A stretch of 5,460 bases of DNA from Bacteroidaceae bacterium (GCA_017548225.1 JAFYMV010000176.1:1-5460); one strand, 5' to 3'. Shown: positions 1 to 5,460, counted from the first letter of the stretch. Notes: generated from the letters alone by a model not told the origin. Made by a program: numbers and translations.

Positions 1-261
1 ATCAATGATGTGGCGCTTTGCCCTATCCATACGGCATACACGGCGGTATGCGAGGTGGCACGCCAACTGGGCGCAGAGGTTACGGGCACCGAGCTCATCG
101 GGCTTATCCCCGAAGACTGCATGGTAGAGGCTGGCCGATTCTTTGCTGATGCACAGCAGGTGGAGGCATCTACCACCGACGAACTGATCGGTCTTGCTGT
201 ACGCGCCATGCACATGGAGGATTTGGCTCCGTTCGATGTGGAGCAAAGAATTCTACGATAA
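1..261 (+). CDS. Glutamate formimidoyltransferase, C-terminal part (5' end outside window)
   Basis: The reading frame is open from base 1 and stops with TAA at 259-261, giving the last 86 residues; the true start lies upstream. The family moves the formimino group from N-formimino-L-glutamate to tetrahydrofolate in the cytoplasm, the last step of one histidine degradation (hut) route. Recognisable signatures are the segment PIHTAYTAVCEVARQLG, then VTGTELIGLIPEDCMVEAGR, and a C-terminal segment resembling the family's 'LxPFxxxxxI' ending (LAPFDVEQRI). The protein ends straight after the transferase domain. It is therefore the single-domain bacterial form, not the animal type fused to a cyclodeaminase. 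In Bacteroidales this gene usually has other hut genes next to it; here ftsW follows, so it is probably last in its operon. No convincing terminator hairpin follows the stop. Family assignment is from remembered conservation, not a search. Confidence 0.88.
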   Translation: MNDVALCPIHTAYTAVCEVARQLGAEVTGTELIGLIPEDCMVEAGRFFADAQQVEASTTDELIGLAVRAMHMEDLAPFDVEQRILR

Positions 262-296
262 AGGGCATTTTGTGTGTATGAAAAGAAATATTTTCG

Positions 297-304
297 TATC
301 TTCG
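297..304 (+). promoter_or_regulatory. Probable Bacteroidota-type promoter (-7 element) for ftsW-murG-trkH
   Basis: TATCTTCG matches the Bacteroidota -7 consensus TAnnTTTG at five of its six fixed positions and lies 39 bases before the ftsW ATG, so a transcript would begin around 310. The nearest TTTG that could serve as the -33 element is at 269-272, 24 bases upstream, which is longer than the usual spacing of about 19-21. A sigma70-like TATAAT also occurs at 314-319 but has no good partner upstream. Some promoter is expected here because the upstream gene belongs to an unrelated pathway. The exact site is an inference. Confidence 0.42.
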
Positions 305-343
305 CACAGAGTATATAATTTCGGATAAATAGAAACAACTGAT

Positions 344-1582
344 ATGGATTTTCTCAATCGTATATTTCGTGGCGACAGGGTTGTATGGGTAGTATTCATG
401 CTGCTGCTGACCATCTCTGTGGTGGAGGTATTCAGCTCGGCAAGCACGCTGACATACATCGAAGGACGAAACTACTGGTGGGCCGTGCGCGGACATAGCA
501 TCAACTTGCTCATGGGCTTTGGCGTGGTATATATCGCGCACCTTATCCCCTACCGCTTCTTTAAGGTGATACCGCTGGTGCTGATACCCGTATCAGTGGC
601 CATGCTCATATGGGTACTGGCAAAAGGTACGGATGTGAACGATGCGGCCCGCTGGATAGAGATTGGACCGATATCACTGCAACCCTCCGAATTGGCCAAA
701 GTGGGCGTGATCATGGGCACAGCGCTTATCCTCTCGCGCATGCAGTCTGCCGATGGCGCACACCCTTCAGCGATGAAATGGATATTGGGAATGACAGCTG
801 TCGTCTGCGGCCTCATCGCTCCCGAGAATCTCTCCACTGCCGTACTGCTTTTTGGTGTGGTGGTATTGATGATGTATGTGGGGCGCGTGCCACTGAAGTC
901 ATTGGGCAAACTGGTGGGCGGAATCGTGATATTCATCGCACTGTTCGGCTCATTGCTCCTGCTGCCGTATAAGACATTGAATAATGTGCCCGTCTTGGGC
1001 CGTCTCACCACATGGAAGGCGCGTATCTCGCGCTTTTGGGACTCGCCCGACCCTGTACCTGCAGCGCAATTTAAAATCACCGACGAGAACTACCAGGAAA
1101 CGCACGCCACAATGGCTATCGCGTCGAGTAACATCATCGGACGCGGTCCAGGCAACTCGGTAGAGCGCGACTATCTGCCACAAGCTTATTCAGACTTTAT
1201 CTTCGCTATCATCATCGAAGAGCTGGGACTGGCAGGAGGAGTGGTAGTGGTGATGCTATACATCATCCTAATGATGCGAGCGGTGAAGATAGCGCAGCGG
1301 TGTCGGGGGTATTTCCCGGCCTTCCTCGTCATGGGGTGCGCACTGCTGCTGGTGGCACAGGCAATGCTCAATATGATGGTGGCTGTGGGACTGTTCCCCG
1401 TTACGGGTCAGCCATTGCCGCTGATCAGTAGAGGTGGTACATCGACCATCATCAACTGCGGATACATAGGCATGATATTGAGCGTAAGCTACTATACCGA
1501 GAAAATGAATCAAGATGCCCAGCTCGCAGCTGAACAAAATAAGGAGGAGGACATCCCCGAAATCTTGAGAGAAGAGGCATAA
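344..1582 (+). CDS. ftsW: FtsW, septal peptidoglycan glycosyltransferase (SEDS family)
   Basis: The protein is an integral membrane SEDS polymerase that links lipid II disaccharides into glycan strands at the septum, working with a class B penicillin-binding protein (FtsI). It has 412 residues, normal for FtsW, with about ten hydrophobic segments starting near residue 14. Family motifs are clear: RWIEIGPISLQPSELAK (103-119); APENLSTA (159-166), the Bacteroidales counterpart of the 'P-D-x-G-T-A' motif; a long extracytoplasmic loop at about 210-265; GRGPGNS (266-272); and AYSDFIFA (281-288), where D284 is the expected catalytic aspartate. The C-terminal signature TGQPLPLISRGGTS spans 354-367. 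A charged cytoplasmic tail (about 385-412) follows the last helix. The start is chosen because it directly precedes a short basic N-terminus and the first helix; no Shine-Dalgarno sequence is present. RodA is the main alternative, but the adjoining murG and the C-terminal motif favour FtsW. The expected neighbour murD is absent upstream. Confidence 0.94.
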   Translation: MDFLNRIFRGDRVVWVVFMLLLTISVVEVFSSASTLTYIEGRNYWWAVRGHSINLLMGFGVVYIAHLIPYRFFKVIPLVLIPVSVAMLIWVLAKGTDVNDAARWIEIGPISLQPSELAKVGVIMGTALILSRMQSADGAHPSAMKWILGMTAVVCGLIAPENLSTAVLLFGVVVLMMYVGRVPLKSLGKLVGGIVIFIALFGSLLLLPYKTLNNVPVLGRLTTWKARISRFWDSPDPVPAAQFKITDENYQETHATMAIASSNIIGRGPGNSVERDYLPQAYSDFIFAIIIEELGLAGGVVVVMLYIILMMRAVKIAQRCRGYFPAFLVMGCALLLVAQAMLNMMVAVGLFPVTGQPLPLISRGGTSTIINCGYIGMILSVSYYTEKMNQDAQLAAEQNKEEDIPEILREEA

Positions 1583-1603
1583 CATTATAAAAACGATAGC
1601 ACA

Positions 1604-2722
1604 ATGGACAACATCAGATTGATCGTGAGTGGTGGCGGTACGGGCGGACACATCTTCCCTGCCCTGTCAATAGCCAATGCAATAAAGGCAAAGTGTCCCG
1701 ACGCAGAAATTCTCTTTGTAGGCGCCGAAAATCGTATGGAGATGCAGCGAGTGCCCGCTGCGGGATACCGTATTATCGGACTCCCCGTAAGCGGATTTGA
1801 CCGCAAGAATCTGCTGAAGAATATCGCCGTGCTCTGGAGACTGATGAAGAGTCGCCGCAAAGCGCGTCGTATCATTCGCGACTTTCGCCCCCATGTGGCG
1901 GTGGGCGTGGGCGGATATGCCAGCGGACCGACCTTGAAGGAGGCGGGAGCTATGGGCATACCTACACTGCTACAGGAGCAGAACTCATATGCTGGTGTCA
2001 CCAACAAACTGCTAGCCAAGCAGGCTGACTGTATCTGCGTGGCCTATGAGGGGATGGAGCGTTTCTTCCCCAAAGAGAAAATCAAACTCACCGGAAATCC
2101 CGTCCGTCAGAACCTCCTGGAGGCTACGATTACACACGATGAGGCTGTACGCACCTTCGGACTTGACCCCACAAAGAAGACGATTCTCCTCGTAGGAGGT
2201 AGCCTCGGTGCACGCACACTCAATGAGAGCATGCTGGAGGCATGGGAGGCCATCAAGGAGAGCGGGGTGCAGTTCATCTGGCAGACCGGCAAATACTACT
2301 ACGAAGATATCACCAAGCAGTTGAGCGGACGCGAGCTGCCCAATGTACATGTGTGCGACTTTATCAGCAGCATGGATGCGGCTTATGCGGCGGCCGATCT
2401 CGTGATCTCTCGTGCTGGAGCGGGCTCTATCTCTGAATTCTGCTTGCTGGGCAAGGCGGTAGTACTAGTGCCCTCACCCAATGTGTCGGAGGACCATCAG
2501 ACAAAGAATGCGCTGGCACTTGTCAATAAGGATGCAGCGCTCTATGTCAAAGATGCCGATGCTTCACGCGAGTTGGTATCGCTTGCCCTCAATACCGTAA
2601 AGGACGAGACGAGATTGGCCAGCTTGAGCGCCAATATCCGTACGCTCGCCTTCCTACACTCTGCCGAGGTGATTGCCGACGAGGTAATAGCACTGGCCGA
2701 GAGGTACAAAAAGACACACTGA
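1604..2722 (+). CDS. murG: MurG, UDP-GlcNAc:lipid I N-acetylglucosaminyltransferase
   Basis: This peripheral enzyme on the inner face of the cytoplasmic membrane adds GlcNAc from UDP-GlcNAc to lipid I, producing lipid II, the substrate that FtsW polymerises. It has 372 residues and the two-domain GT-B layout. The N-terminal glycine loop SGGGTGGH is at 9-16, with H16 the likely catalytic base. The second glycine loop GVGGYASGP is at 101-109, followed by the acceptor-region segment LLQEQNSYAGVTN. GNPVR marks the end of the N-domain. The C-domain opens with the third glycine loop GGSLGA (198-203). The UDP-GlcNAc site is RAGAGSISE (270-278, with E278 expected to contact the ribose) and EDHQTKNA (296-303). 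It begins 21 bases after ftsW and ends 14 bases before trkH, consistent with one transcript. The start is preceded by A/T-rich CACA-ATG with no Shine-Dalgarno sequence. murC, the usual next gene in the dcw cluster, does not follow. Confidence 0.97.
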   Translation: MDNIRLIVSGGGTGGHIFPALSIANAIKAKCPDAEILFVGAENRMEMQRVPAAGYRIIGLPVSGFDRKNLLKNIAVLWRLMKSRRKARRIIRDFRPHVAVGVGGYASGPTLKEAGAMGIPTLLQEQNSYAGVTNKLLAKQADCICVAYEGMERFFPKEKIKLTGNPVRQNLLEATITHDEAVRTFGLDPTKKTILLVGGSLGARTLNESMLEAWEAIKESGVQFIWQTGKYYYEDITKQLSGRELPNVHVCDFISSMDAAYAAADLVISRAGAGSISEFCLLGKAVVLVPSPNVSEDHQTKNALALVNKDAALYVKDADASRELVSLALNTVKDETRLASLSANIRTLAFLHSAEVIADEVIALAERYKKTH

Positions 2723-2736
2723 TTGGAATTATCACA

Positions 2737-4191
2737 ATGATTCACCTTAAGACCATCTTCCGTATCATTGGCTCGTTGCTATTGCTGCTCTCGGGCATCT
2801 TCTTCCTATTTAGCATAGCATCACCCTTCTTGGCAGGCAACGACCTGTTCGGTTTCCTTGTCTCTGCACTCACCACGATGCTTGTGGGATTGTGGTGCTG
2901 CGTCATCGGAAAGGGTAGCAATGGAGAGTTCTCAAGGCGCGACAGCTATATTACCATTACGGTCTGCTGGATTGCCTTTGCACTCTTCGGAAGTTTGCCT
3001 TACTGGCTGGGTGGACATATCCCCGACTTTACCGATGCCTTCTTTGAGTCCATGTCGGGATTTACGACTACAGGAGCCTCTATCCTTGACAATATCGAAA
3101 GTCAGCCCCACGCATTGCTCCTGTGGCGCAGTCTCACGCAGTGGCTGGGTGGCTTGGGTATCGTGTTCTTTACGGTGGCCATCTTGCCTATGTTTGGCAT
3201 TGACAAGGTGCAACTCTTTGCCACCGAATCTACGGGTGTGAATCAACGCAAGGTGCACTCGCGCATATCCGTAGGGTCGCGATGGATTTTCAGCATATAC
3301 ATGCTCCTCACAGCAGCATGTGCCGTTTCACTCAAGGTGTGTGGTATGGACTGGTTTGATGCCGTCAATCATGCACTGACAACCATCGCCACAAGTGGCT
3401 TCTCGACTAAGCAGGCCAGTATTGGGGCTTTTGACTCGGCACAAATAGAGTATGTGGTTACCCTCTTCATGTTCTTGAGCGGTATTAACTTTACACTGCT
3501 ATACCTGTTATTGTTTAAGGGAAAGTTGCGTGAGTTGTATCGTAATACGGAGTTCCGCGTCTATCTGTTCACTGTCTTGGGCTTTACTCTTTTCATCACT
3601 TTGGGTTTGTGGAGACAGGGCGATTTAGGCATAGACAAGGCGTTCCGTGTGTCGCTCTTCCAAGTGGTCTCATTGCAGACCACCACAGGCTTTGCTACGG
3701 CGGACTATATGCAGTGGCCTCCCTATCTATGGATGTTCCTCAGCTTCATCATGTTCTTCGGTGCATGCGGAGGCTCATCTACCGGTGCCATGAAATGCGG
3801 TCGTGTGGCTATCCTTGCCAAGAGCATACGAGGGGAGTTCCGCCGTATCCTTCACCCCAATGCCGTAATCCCAGTGCGTATGGACGGCAACCCTATCAGT
3901 CAGGATACCCGAGCTACGGTGCTTACCTTCACCTGCCTCTACTTCCTACTCATCTTCTTCGGATGGTTTGTATTCATGTTCATGGGACTTGATTTCGTGG
4001 AAGGATATAGCATTTCTGTCAGCTGCGTAGGCAACATTGGCCCTGCACTCGGTACACTAGGTCCCGCCTATTCATGGAGCGCTCTCCCAGCATCCGCGAA
4101 ATGGCTCAGCACCCTGCTCATGCTCATCGGCCGTTTGGAACTCTTCACCATCCTACTGATGTTTACCGCCTCATTCTGGAAGAAACGATAA
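2737..4191 (+). CDS. trkH: TrkH/KtrB-family potassium uptake protein, membrane subunit
   Basis: This is the ion-conducting subunit of a Trk/Ktr K+ transporter in the cytoplasmic membrane. Its 484 residues match the usual TrkH length, including the two N-terminal helices that KtrB lacks. The fold of four membrane-loop-membrane repeats is visible through the four selectivity-filter segments: GFTTTGAS (108-115), TSGFS (219-223), TTTGFAT (315-321) and VGNIGPA (431-437). The glycine- and serine-rich segment GACGGSSTGAMK (342-353) corresponds to the intramembrane gating loop of the third repeat in TrkH. Channel opening in this family depends on a cytoplasmic RCK-domain partner, TrkA or KtrA. No such gene lies on either side here, so it must be encoded elsewhere. 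The start is 14 bases after murG, preceded by CACA-ATG, so co-transcription with ftsW-murG is likely. I see no frameshift or truncation. Choosing TrkH over KtrB rests on length and the N-terminal helices. Confidence 0.93.
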   Translation: MIHLKTIFRIIGSLLLLLSGIFFLFSIASPFLAGNDLFGFLVSALTTMLVGLWCCVIGKGSNGEFSRRDSYITITVCWIAFALFGSLPYWLGGHIPDFTDAFFESMSGFTTTGASILDNIESQPHALLLWRSLTQWLGGLGIVFFTVAILPMFGIDKVQLFATESTGVNQRKVHSRISVGSRWIFSIYMLLTAACAVSLKVCGMDWFDAVNHALTTIATSGFSTKQASIGAFDSAQIEYVVTLFMFLSGINFTLLYLLLFKGKLRELYRNTEFRVYLFTVLGFTLFITLGLWRQGDLGIDKAFRVSLFQVVSLQTTTGFATADYMQWPPYLWMFLSFIMFFGACGGSSTGAMKCGRVAILAKSIRGEFRRILHPNAVIPVRMDGNPISQDTRATVLTFTCLYFLLIFFGWFVFMFMGLDFVEGYSISVSCVGNIGPALGTLGPAYSWSALPASAKWLSTLLMLIGRLELFTILLMFTASFWKKR

Positions 4192-4250
4192 GCAACACCT
4201 TGCGCCCCGTAAAAAATGTGCAAGATGGCAGATTTTATCAATAATTCTCT

Positions 4251-4258
4251 TACCTTTG
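4251..4258 (+). promoter_or_regulatory. Bacteroidota-type promoter (-7 element) for the ftsB-like operon
   Basis: TACCTTTG is an exact match to the Bacteroidota sigma-factor -7 consensus TAnnTTTG. It sits 30 bases upstream of the ATG at 4289, so transcription would start near 4265 with a leader of about 25 bases. A matching TTTG at -33 is not evident; the region about 19-25 bases upstream reads GATGGCAG. The 97-base gap after trkH and this element together suggest that the ftsB-like gene starts a new transcription unit. Confidence 0.55.
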
Positions 4259-4288
4259 CACTACAATTAGAAAACGACAACGAACGAC

Positions 4289-4585
4289 ATGGGTAAGATA
4301 AAGGAGGTATGGAGTGCTATAGGACGGCATAAGTATGCCATTACGATCATCGGCTTCTTGCTGCTGATATGTGTATTTGACCCTAACAACCTGTTCCTGC
4401 GCTTGCGACACCGTAACCAGATGCGCGAGCTAAAAAAAGAAATAGAGCATTACGAGCAGATACGCGACCGCAGCGTACAGGGACTACAGGAGCTGGCCAA
4501 CGATAGCAACAACCTGGAACGCATCGCCCGAGAGAAATATGGCATGCATTTGCCCAACGAGGAGGTTTTTATTATAGTAAAATGA
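4289..4585 (+). CDS. ftsB: FtsB/DivIC-family septum formation initiator protein
   Basis: This small bitopic divisome protein is expected to form the FtsQ-FtsB-FtsL (DivIB-DivIC-FtsL) scaffold that activates the FtsW-FtsI synthase. Its 98 residues fit the family. A short basic cytoplasmic N-terminus leads into one transmembrane helix at about 17-30. A charged, coiled-coil-like stretch follows at about 38-75, and then the diagnostic C-terminal signature ERIAREKYGMHLPNEEVF at about 77-94. The gene has its own probable promoter (TACCTTTG at 4251-4258) and no Shine-Dalgarno sequence. Its TGA stop overlaps the next ATG as ATGA, so the two proteins are probably made together by translational coupling. 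Whether to call it FtsB or DivIC is naming convention only; the family call is firm, the symbol less so. Confidence 0.88.
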   Translation: MGKIKEVWSAIGRHKYAITIIGFLLLICVFDPNNLFLRLRHRNQMRELKKEIEHYEQIRDRSVQGLQELANDSNNLERIAREKYGMHLPNEEVFIIVK

Positions 4586-4923
4586 AAAAGCTACAACAAT
4601 ACATCTATATCATAGGCGGCATCCTCTTGGTGGTGGGAGCAGCCCTGTATATCACCCGATGGGCGTGGGCGCCCTACTTGTACATTGCAGGCTCGTTCAT
4701 GTTTGGCGCCATGCAGATGGCAGACCGCTACACGGGCACCAATTTCGTATTGAGACGACTACGCAGACAGCAGATACTAGGAGCAATAGCACTGATGCTC
4801 ACAGGCATACTCATGCTTACCTGTAAGCACAACGAATGGATACTATGCCTACTCGTGGGCTGCCTAGTAGAACTGTATACGGCGTTCCGTATCCCGCAGG
4901 AGTACGAGAAAGAGCAGCGCTAA
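4582..4923 (+). CDS. Small four-helix membrane protein of unknown function, coupled to the ftsB-like gene
   Basis: I do not recognise this 113-residue protein. It has four hydrophobic segments, at about 7-25, 31-47, 64-81 and 86-102. A basic loop (R58, R59, R61, R62) joins helices 2 and 3, and the C-terminus is charged (about 103-113). By the positive-inside rule, the basic middle loop and both ends should face the cytoplasm. No catalytic motif or metal-binding pattern stands out. The two helix pairs are loosely alike, with glycines at similar spacing (G19/G75, G37/G93), which may reflect an old duplication or simply similar composition. The start codon lies inside the stop of the ftsB-like gene (ATGA). 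This supports the start, suggests equal production, and hints at a role in the envelope or divisome. That role is inference from position only. Confidence 0.8.
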   Translation: MKKLQQYIYIIGGILLVVGAALYITRWAWAPYLYIAGSFMFGAMQMADRYTGTNFVLRRLRRQQILGAIALMLTGILMLTCKHNEWILCLLVGCLVELYTAFRIPQEYEKEQR

Positions 4924-4937
4924 AGCAATTAGCGCTG
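4915..4937. terminator. Inverted repeat spanning both convergent stop codons
   Basis: CAGCGCTA at 4915-4922 and its exact reverse complement TAGCGCTG at 4930-4937 form an 8-base-pair stem with a 7-base loop (AAGCAAT). It overlaps the TAA of the membrane-protein gene (4921-4923) and the TAA of folB (4929-4931). Its position between convergent genes suggests a two-way terminator. Neither side has a proper T-run, so intrinsic termination would be weak; a role as a 3'-end stabiliser is equally possible. Confidence 0.4.
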
Positions 4938-5306
4938 TAGTACCAGTCGGACGGCCGACTCACACACGCCAGCTCCCTCGATTGGGGGATTCTTCTTAAC
5001 CACACATACATGCACACGCTGCAAAGCAGCGAAGGTGTCGAGCAGAGCAGTGGCAATGCGACCACATACATGTTCAAGCAGTAGAGAGGGTATAGCCATC
5101 TCTTGCTGCACTATTTCGTATACTGCGGCATAATTAACCGTATCGGCAAGGTCATCAGTATTGACAGCACGGCTAATATCGGTATCCAACACAAGGTCTA
5201 CAACGAAAGTATTGCCCTGCTGGCGCTCCTCGGGGAGTACGCCATGATAGGCGAAGAAGGCAAGCGAGCGTAGCTCTATCTGCGATTCGGATAGGGTATA
5301 TTTCAT
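4929..5306 (-). CDS. folB: Dihydroneopterin aldolase
   Basis: This cytoplasmic enzyme of folate synthesis splits 7,8-dihydroneopterin into 6-hydroxymethyl-7,8-dihydropterin and glycolaldehyde. Its 125 residues fit the single-domain FolB fold, which assembles as an octamer. Recognisable parts are FFAYHGVLPEE (17-27), where E27 aligns with the pterin-site glutamate near the N-terminus of the Staphylococcus aureus enzyme; the TDDLADTVNYAAVY block (50-63), with Y59 as the expected active-site tyrosine; LLEHV (76-80), with E78 the likely pterin-anchoring glutamate; and VKKNPPIEG (103-111), with K104 the likely catalytic lysine. These residue matches come from recall of the S. aureus protein. The start at 5306 precedes a short N-terminal extension and the first strand; no Shine-Dalgarno sequence is visible. 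The upstream gene ends at a strong terminator about 25 bases before this start, so folB needs its own promoter or readthrough. Other folate genes are not adjacent. Confidence 0.95.
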   Translation of the reverse strand: MKYTLSESQIELRSLAFFAYHGVLPEERQQGNTFVVDLVLDTDISRAVNTDDLADTVNYAAVYEIVQQEMAIPSLLLEHVCGRIATALLDTFAALQRVHVCVVKKNPPIEGAGVCESAVRLVLQR

Positions 5307-5324
5307 AAGGGAAAACGGATGGTT

Positions 5325-5369
5325 AAAAATAGAAAGGGAATCCTCAACGCCTTGAGCGATTCCCTTTCT
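5325..5369 (-). terminator. Strong intrinsic terminator after the reverse-strand gene ending at 5422
   Basis: AGAAAGGGAATC at 5331-5342 pairs exactly with GATTCCCTTTCT at 5358-5369. Inside it, CTCAA (5343-5347) pairs with TTGAG (5352-5356) around a 4-base loop (CGCC), leaving one bulged base at 5357. The total is 17 base pairs. Read on the reverse strand, the hairpin is followed at once by ATTTTTAA (the T-run is the complement of 5325-5329). On the forward strand no T-run follows, so termination is directional. It serves the gene ending at 5422, not folb's own 3' end. Confidence 0.82.
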
Positions 5370-5421
5370 CGCGTATGTAAAAGAAAAAGATTTTCTATTT
5401 AGAAATTGTATCGAATTCTTA

Positions 5422-5460
5422 TTATCCGCAACGGCTGGTACCGCAGTTGGTACAGATGAG
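5422..5460 (-). CDS. C-terminal end of a cysteine-rich protein, possibly B12-dependent ribonucleotide reductase (start outside window)
   Basis: Reading the reverse strand inward from base 5460 gives LICTNCGTSRCG and then tandem stops (TAA TAA). The Cys-x-x-Cys-Gly-x-x-x-Cys-Gly ending resembles the redox-active or zinc-ribbon tail of adenosylcobalamin-dependent (class II) ribonucleotide reductases, whose C-terminal cysteines re-reduce the active site. The strong terminator 53 bases further on supports a real gene end in this frame. Only 12 residues are visible, so another zinc-ribbon protein is quite possible. The reality of a gene here is more certain than its identity. Confidence 0.55.
   Translation of the reverse strand, partial: LICTNCGTSRCG

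Noticed and set aside
280..295. GAAAA...TTTTC inverted repeat after the formimidoyltransferase gene
   Set aside because: It is a five-pair, nearly all A/T stem with no following T-run, too weak to call a terminator.
278..328. Short 16-codon frame before ftsW that could be a leader peptide
   Set aside because: It overlaps the likely promoter element, has no control codons or attenuator hairpins, and would start upstream of the expected transcript start.
170..541. Reverse-strand open frames across the formimidoyltransferase end and the ftsW start
   Set aside because: They cross two well-supported forward genes and the promoter gap, and the translations look like random composition.
550..1080. 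Long reverse-strand open frame (176 codons) inside ftsW
   Set aside because: It lies opposite strongly conserved ftsW codons, its translation has no recognisable motif or sensible hydrophobic pattern, and long antisense frames are common over GC-balanced coding DNA.
1268..2350. Several reverse-strand frames of 112-144 codons over ftsW and murG
   Set aside because: All lie opposite conserved FtsW or MurG motifs, have no family features, and match the pattern of shadow frames.
3609..3992. Forward frame of 127 codons within trkH in another phase
   Set aside because: It overlaps the third TrkH filter and gating loop, and its translation shows no coherent protein character.
4199..4224. Possible terminator after trkH (CTTGCGC pairing with GTGCAAG)
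   Set aside because: The stem is only 7 pairs including a G-U, the loop is 12 bases, and the T-rich stretch begins about 8 bases after the stem rather than next to it.
5382..5396. AGAAAA-AGA-TTTTCT inverted repeat between the reverse-strand gene end and its terminator
   Set aside because: The stem is six pairs, A/T-rich, with a 3-base loop; the much stronger hairpin at 5331-5369 explains termination.
1..5460. CRISPR array, insertion sequence, tRNA or riboswitch
   Set aside because: No spaced direct repeats, terminal inverted repeats with transposase, tRNA cloverleaf pattern or long structured leader were seen; gaps between genes are all 116 bases or less.

Overview
The window looks like chromosomal DNA from a member of the Bacteroidota, most likely the order Bacteroidales. 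Three things point there. The FtsW and TrkH proteins read like Bacteroidales versions of their families. None of the complete forward-strand genes has a Shine-Dalgarno sequence before its start; murG and trkH are both preceded by an A/T-rich stretch ending in CACA-ATG. The start of the ftsB-like gene is preceded by a perfect match to the Bacteroidota -7 promoter element TAnnTTTG. Base composition is close to balanced and looks even throughout. I see no mobile element, tRNA, rRNA or CRISPR repeat.

Layout. Positions 1-261 (+) hold the end of a glutamate formimidoyltransferase of histidine breakdown. An 82-base gap with a probable promoter follows. Next comes a tightly spaced forward block: ftsW (344-1582), murG (1604-2722) and trkH (2737-4191), separated by 21 and 14 bases. 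A 97-base gap carries a second promoter, which should drive a two-gene unit: an ftsB/divIC-like gene (4289-4585) overlapping by four bases a gene for an unrecognised four-helix membrane protein (4582-4923). folB (4929-5306) faces them on the reverse strand with only 5 bases between the stops. Beyond it lies a strong hairpin terminator (5331-5369), also reverse strand. The last 39 bases are the cysteine-rich C-terminal end of another reverse-strand gene, possibly a B12-dependent ribonucleotide reductase.

How the genes fit together. FtsW (septal peptidoglycan polymerase), MurG (the enzyme that completes lipid II, FtsW's substrate) and FtsB/DivIC (divisome scaffold) all serve septal wall synthesis. 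TrkH (K+ uptake), FolB (folate synthesis) and the formimidoyltransferase (which feeds one-carbon units into tetrahydrofolate) are housekeeping genes with no obvious link to division.

The main oddity is gene order. ftsW and murG normally sit inside the division and cell wall (dcw) cluster between murD and murC. Here they stand apart, with a catabolic gene upstream and a potassium transporter downstream. I found no convincing new biological system. The best candidates for follow-up are this gene order, the small membrane protein coupled to the ftsB-like gene, and the hairpin that contains both convergent stop codons.
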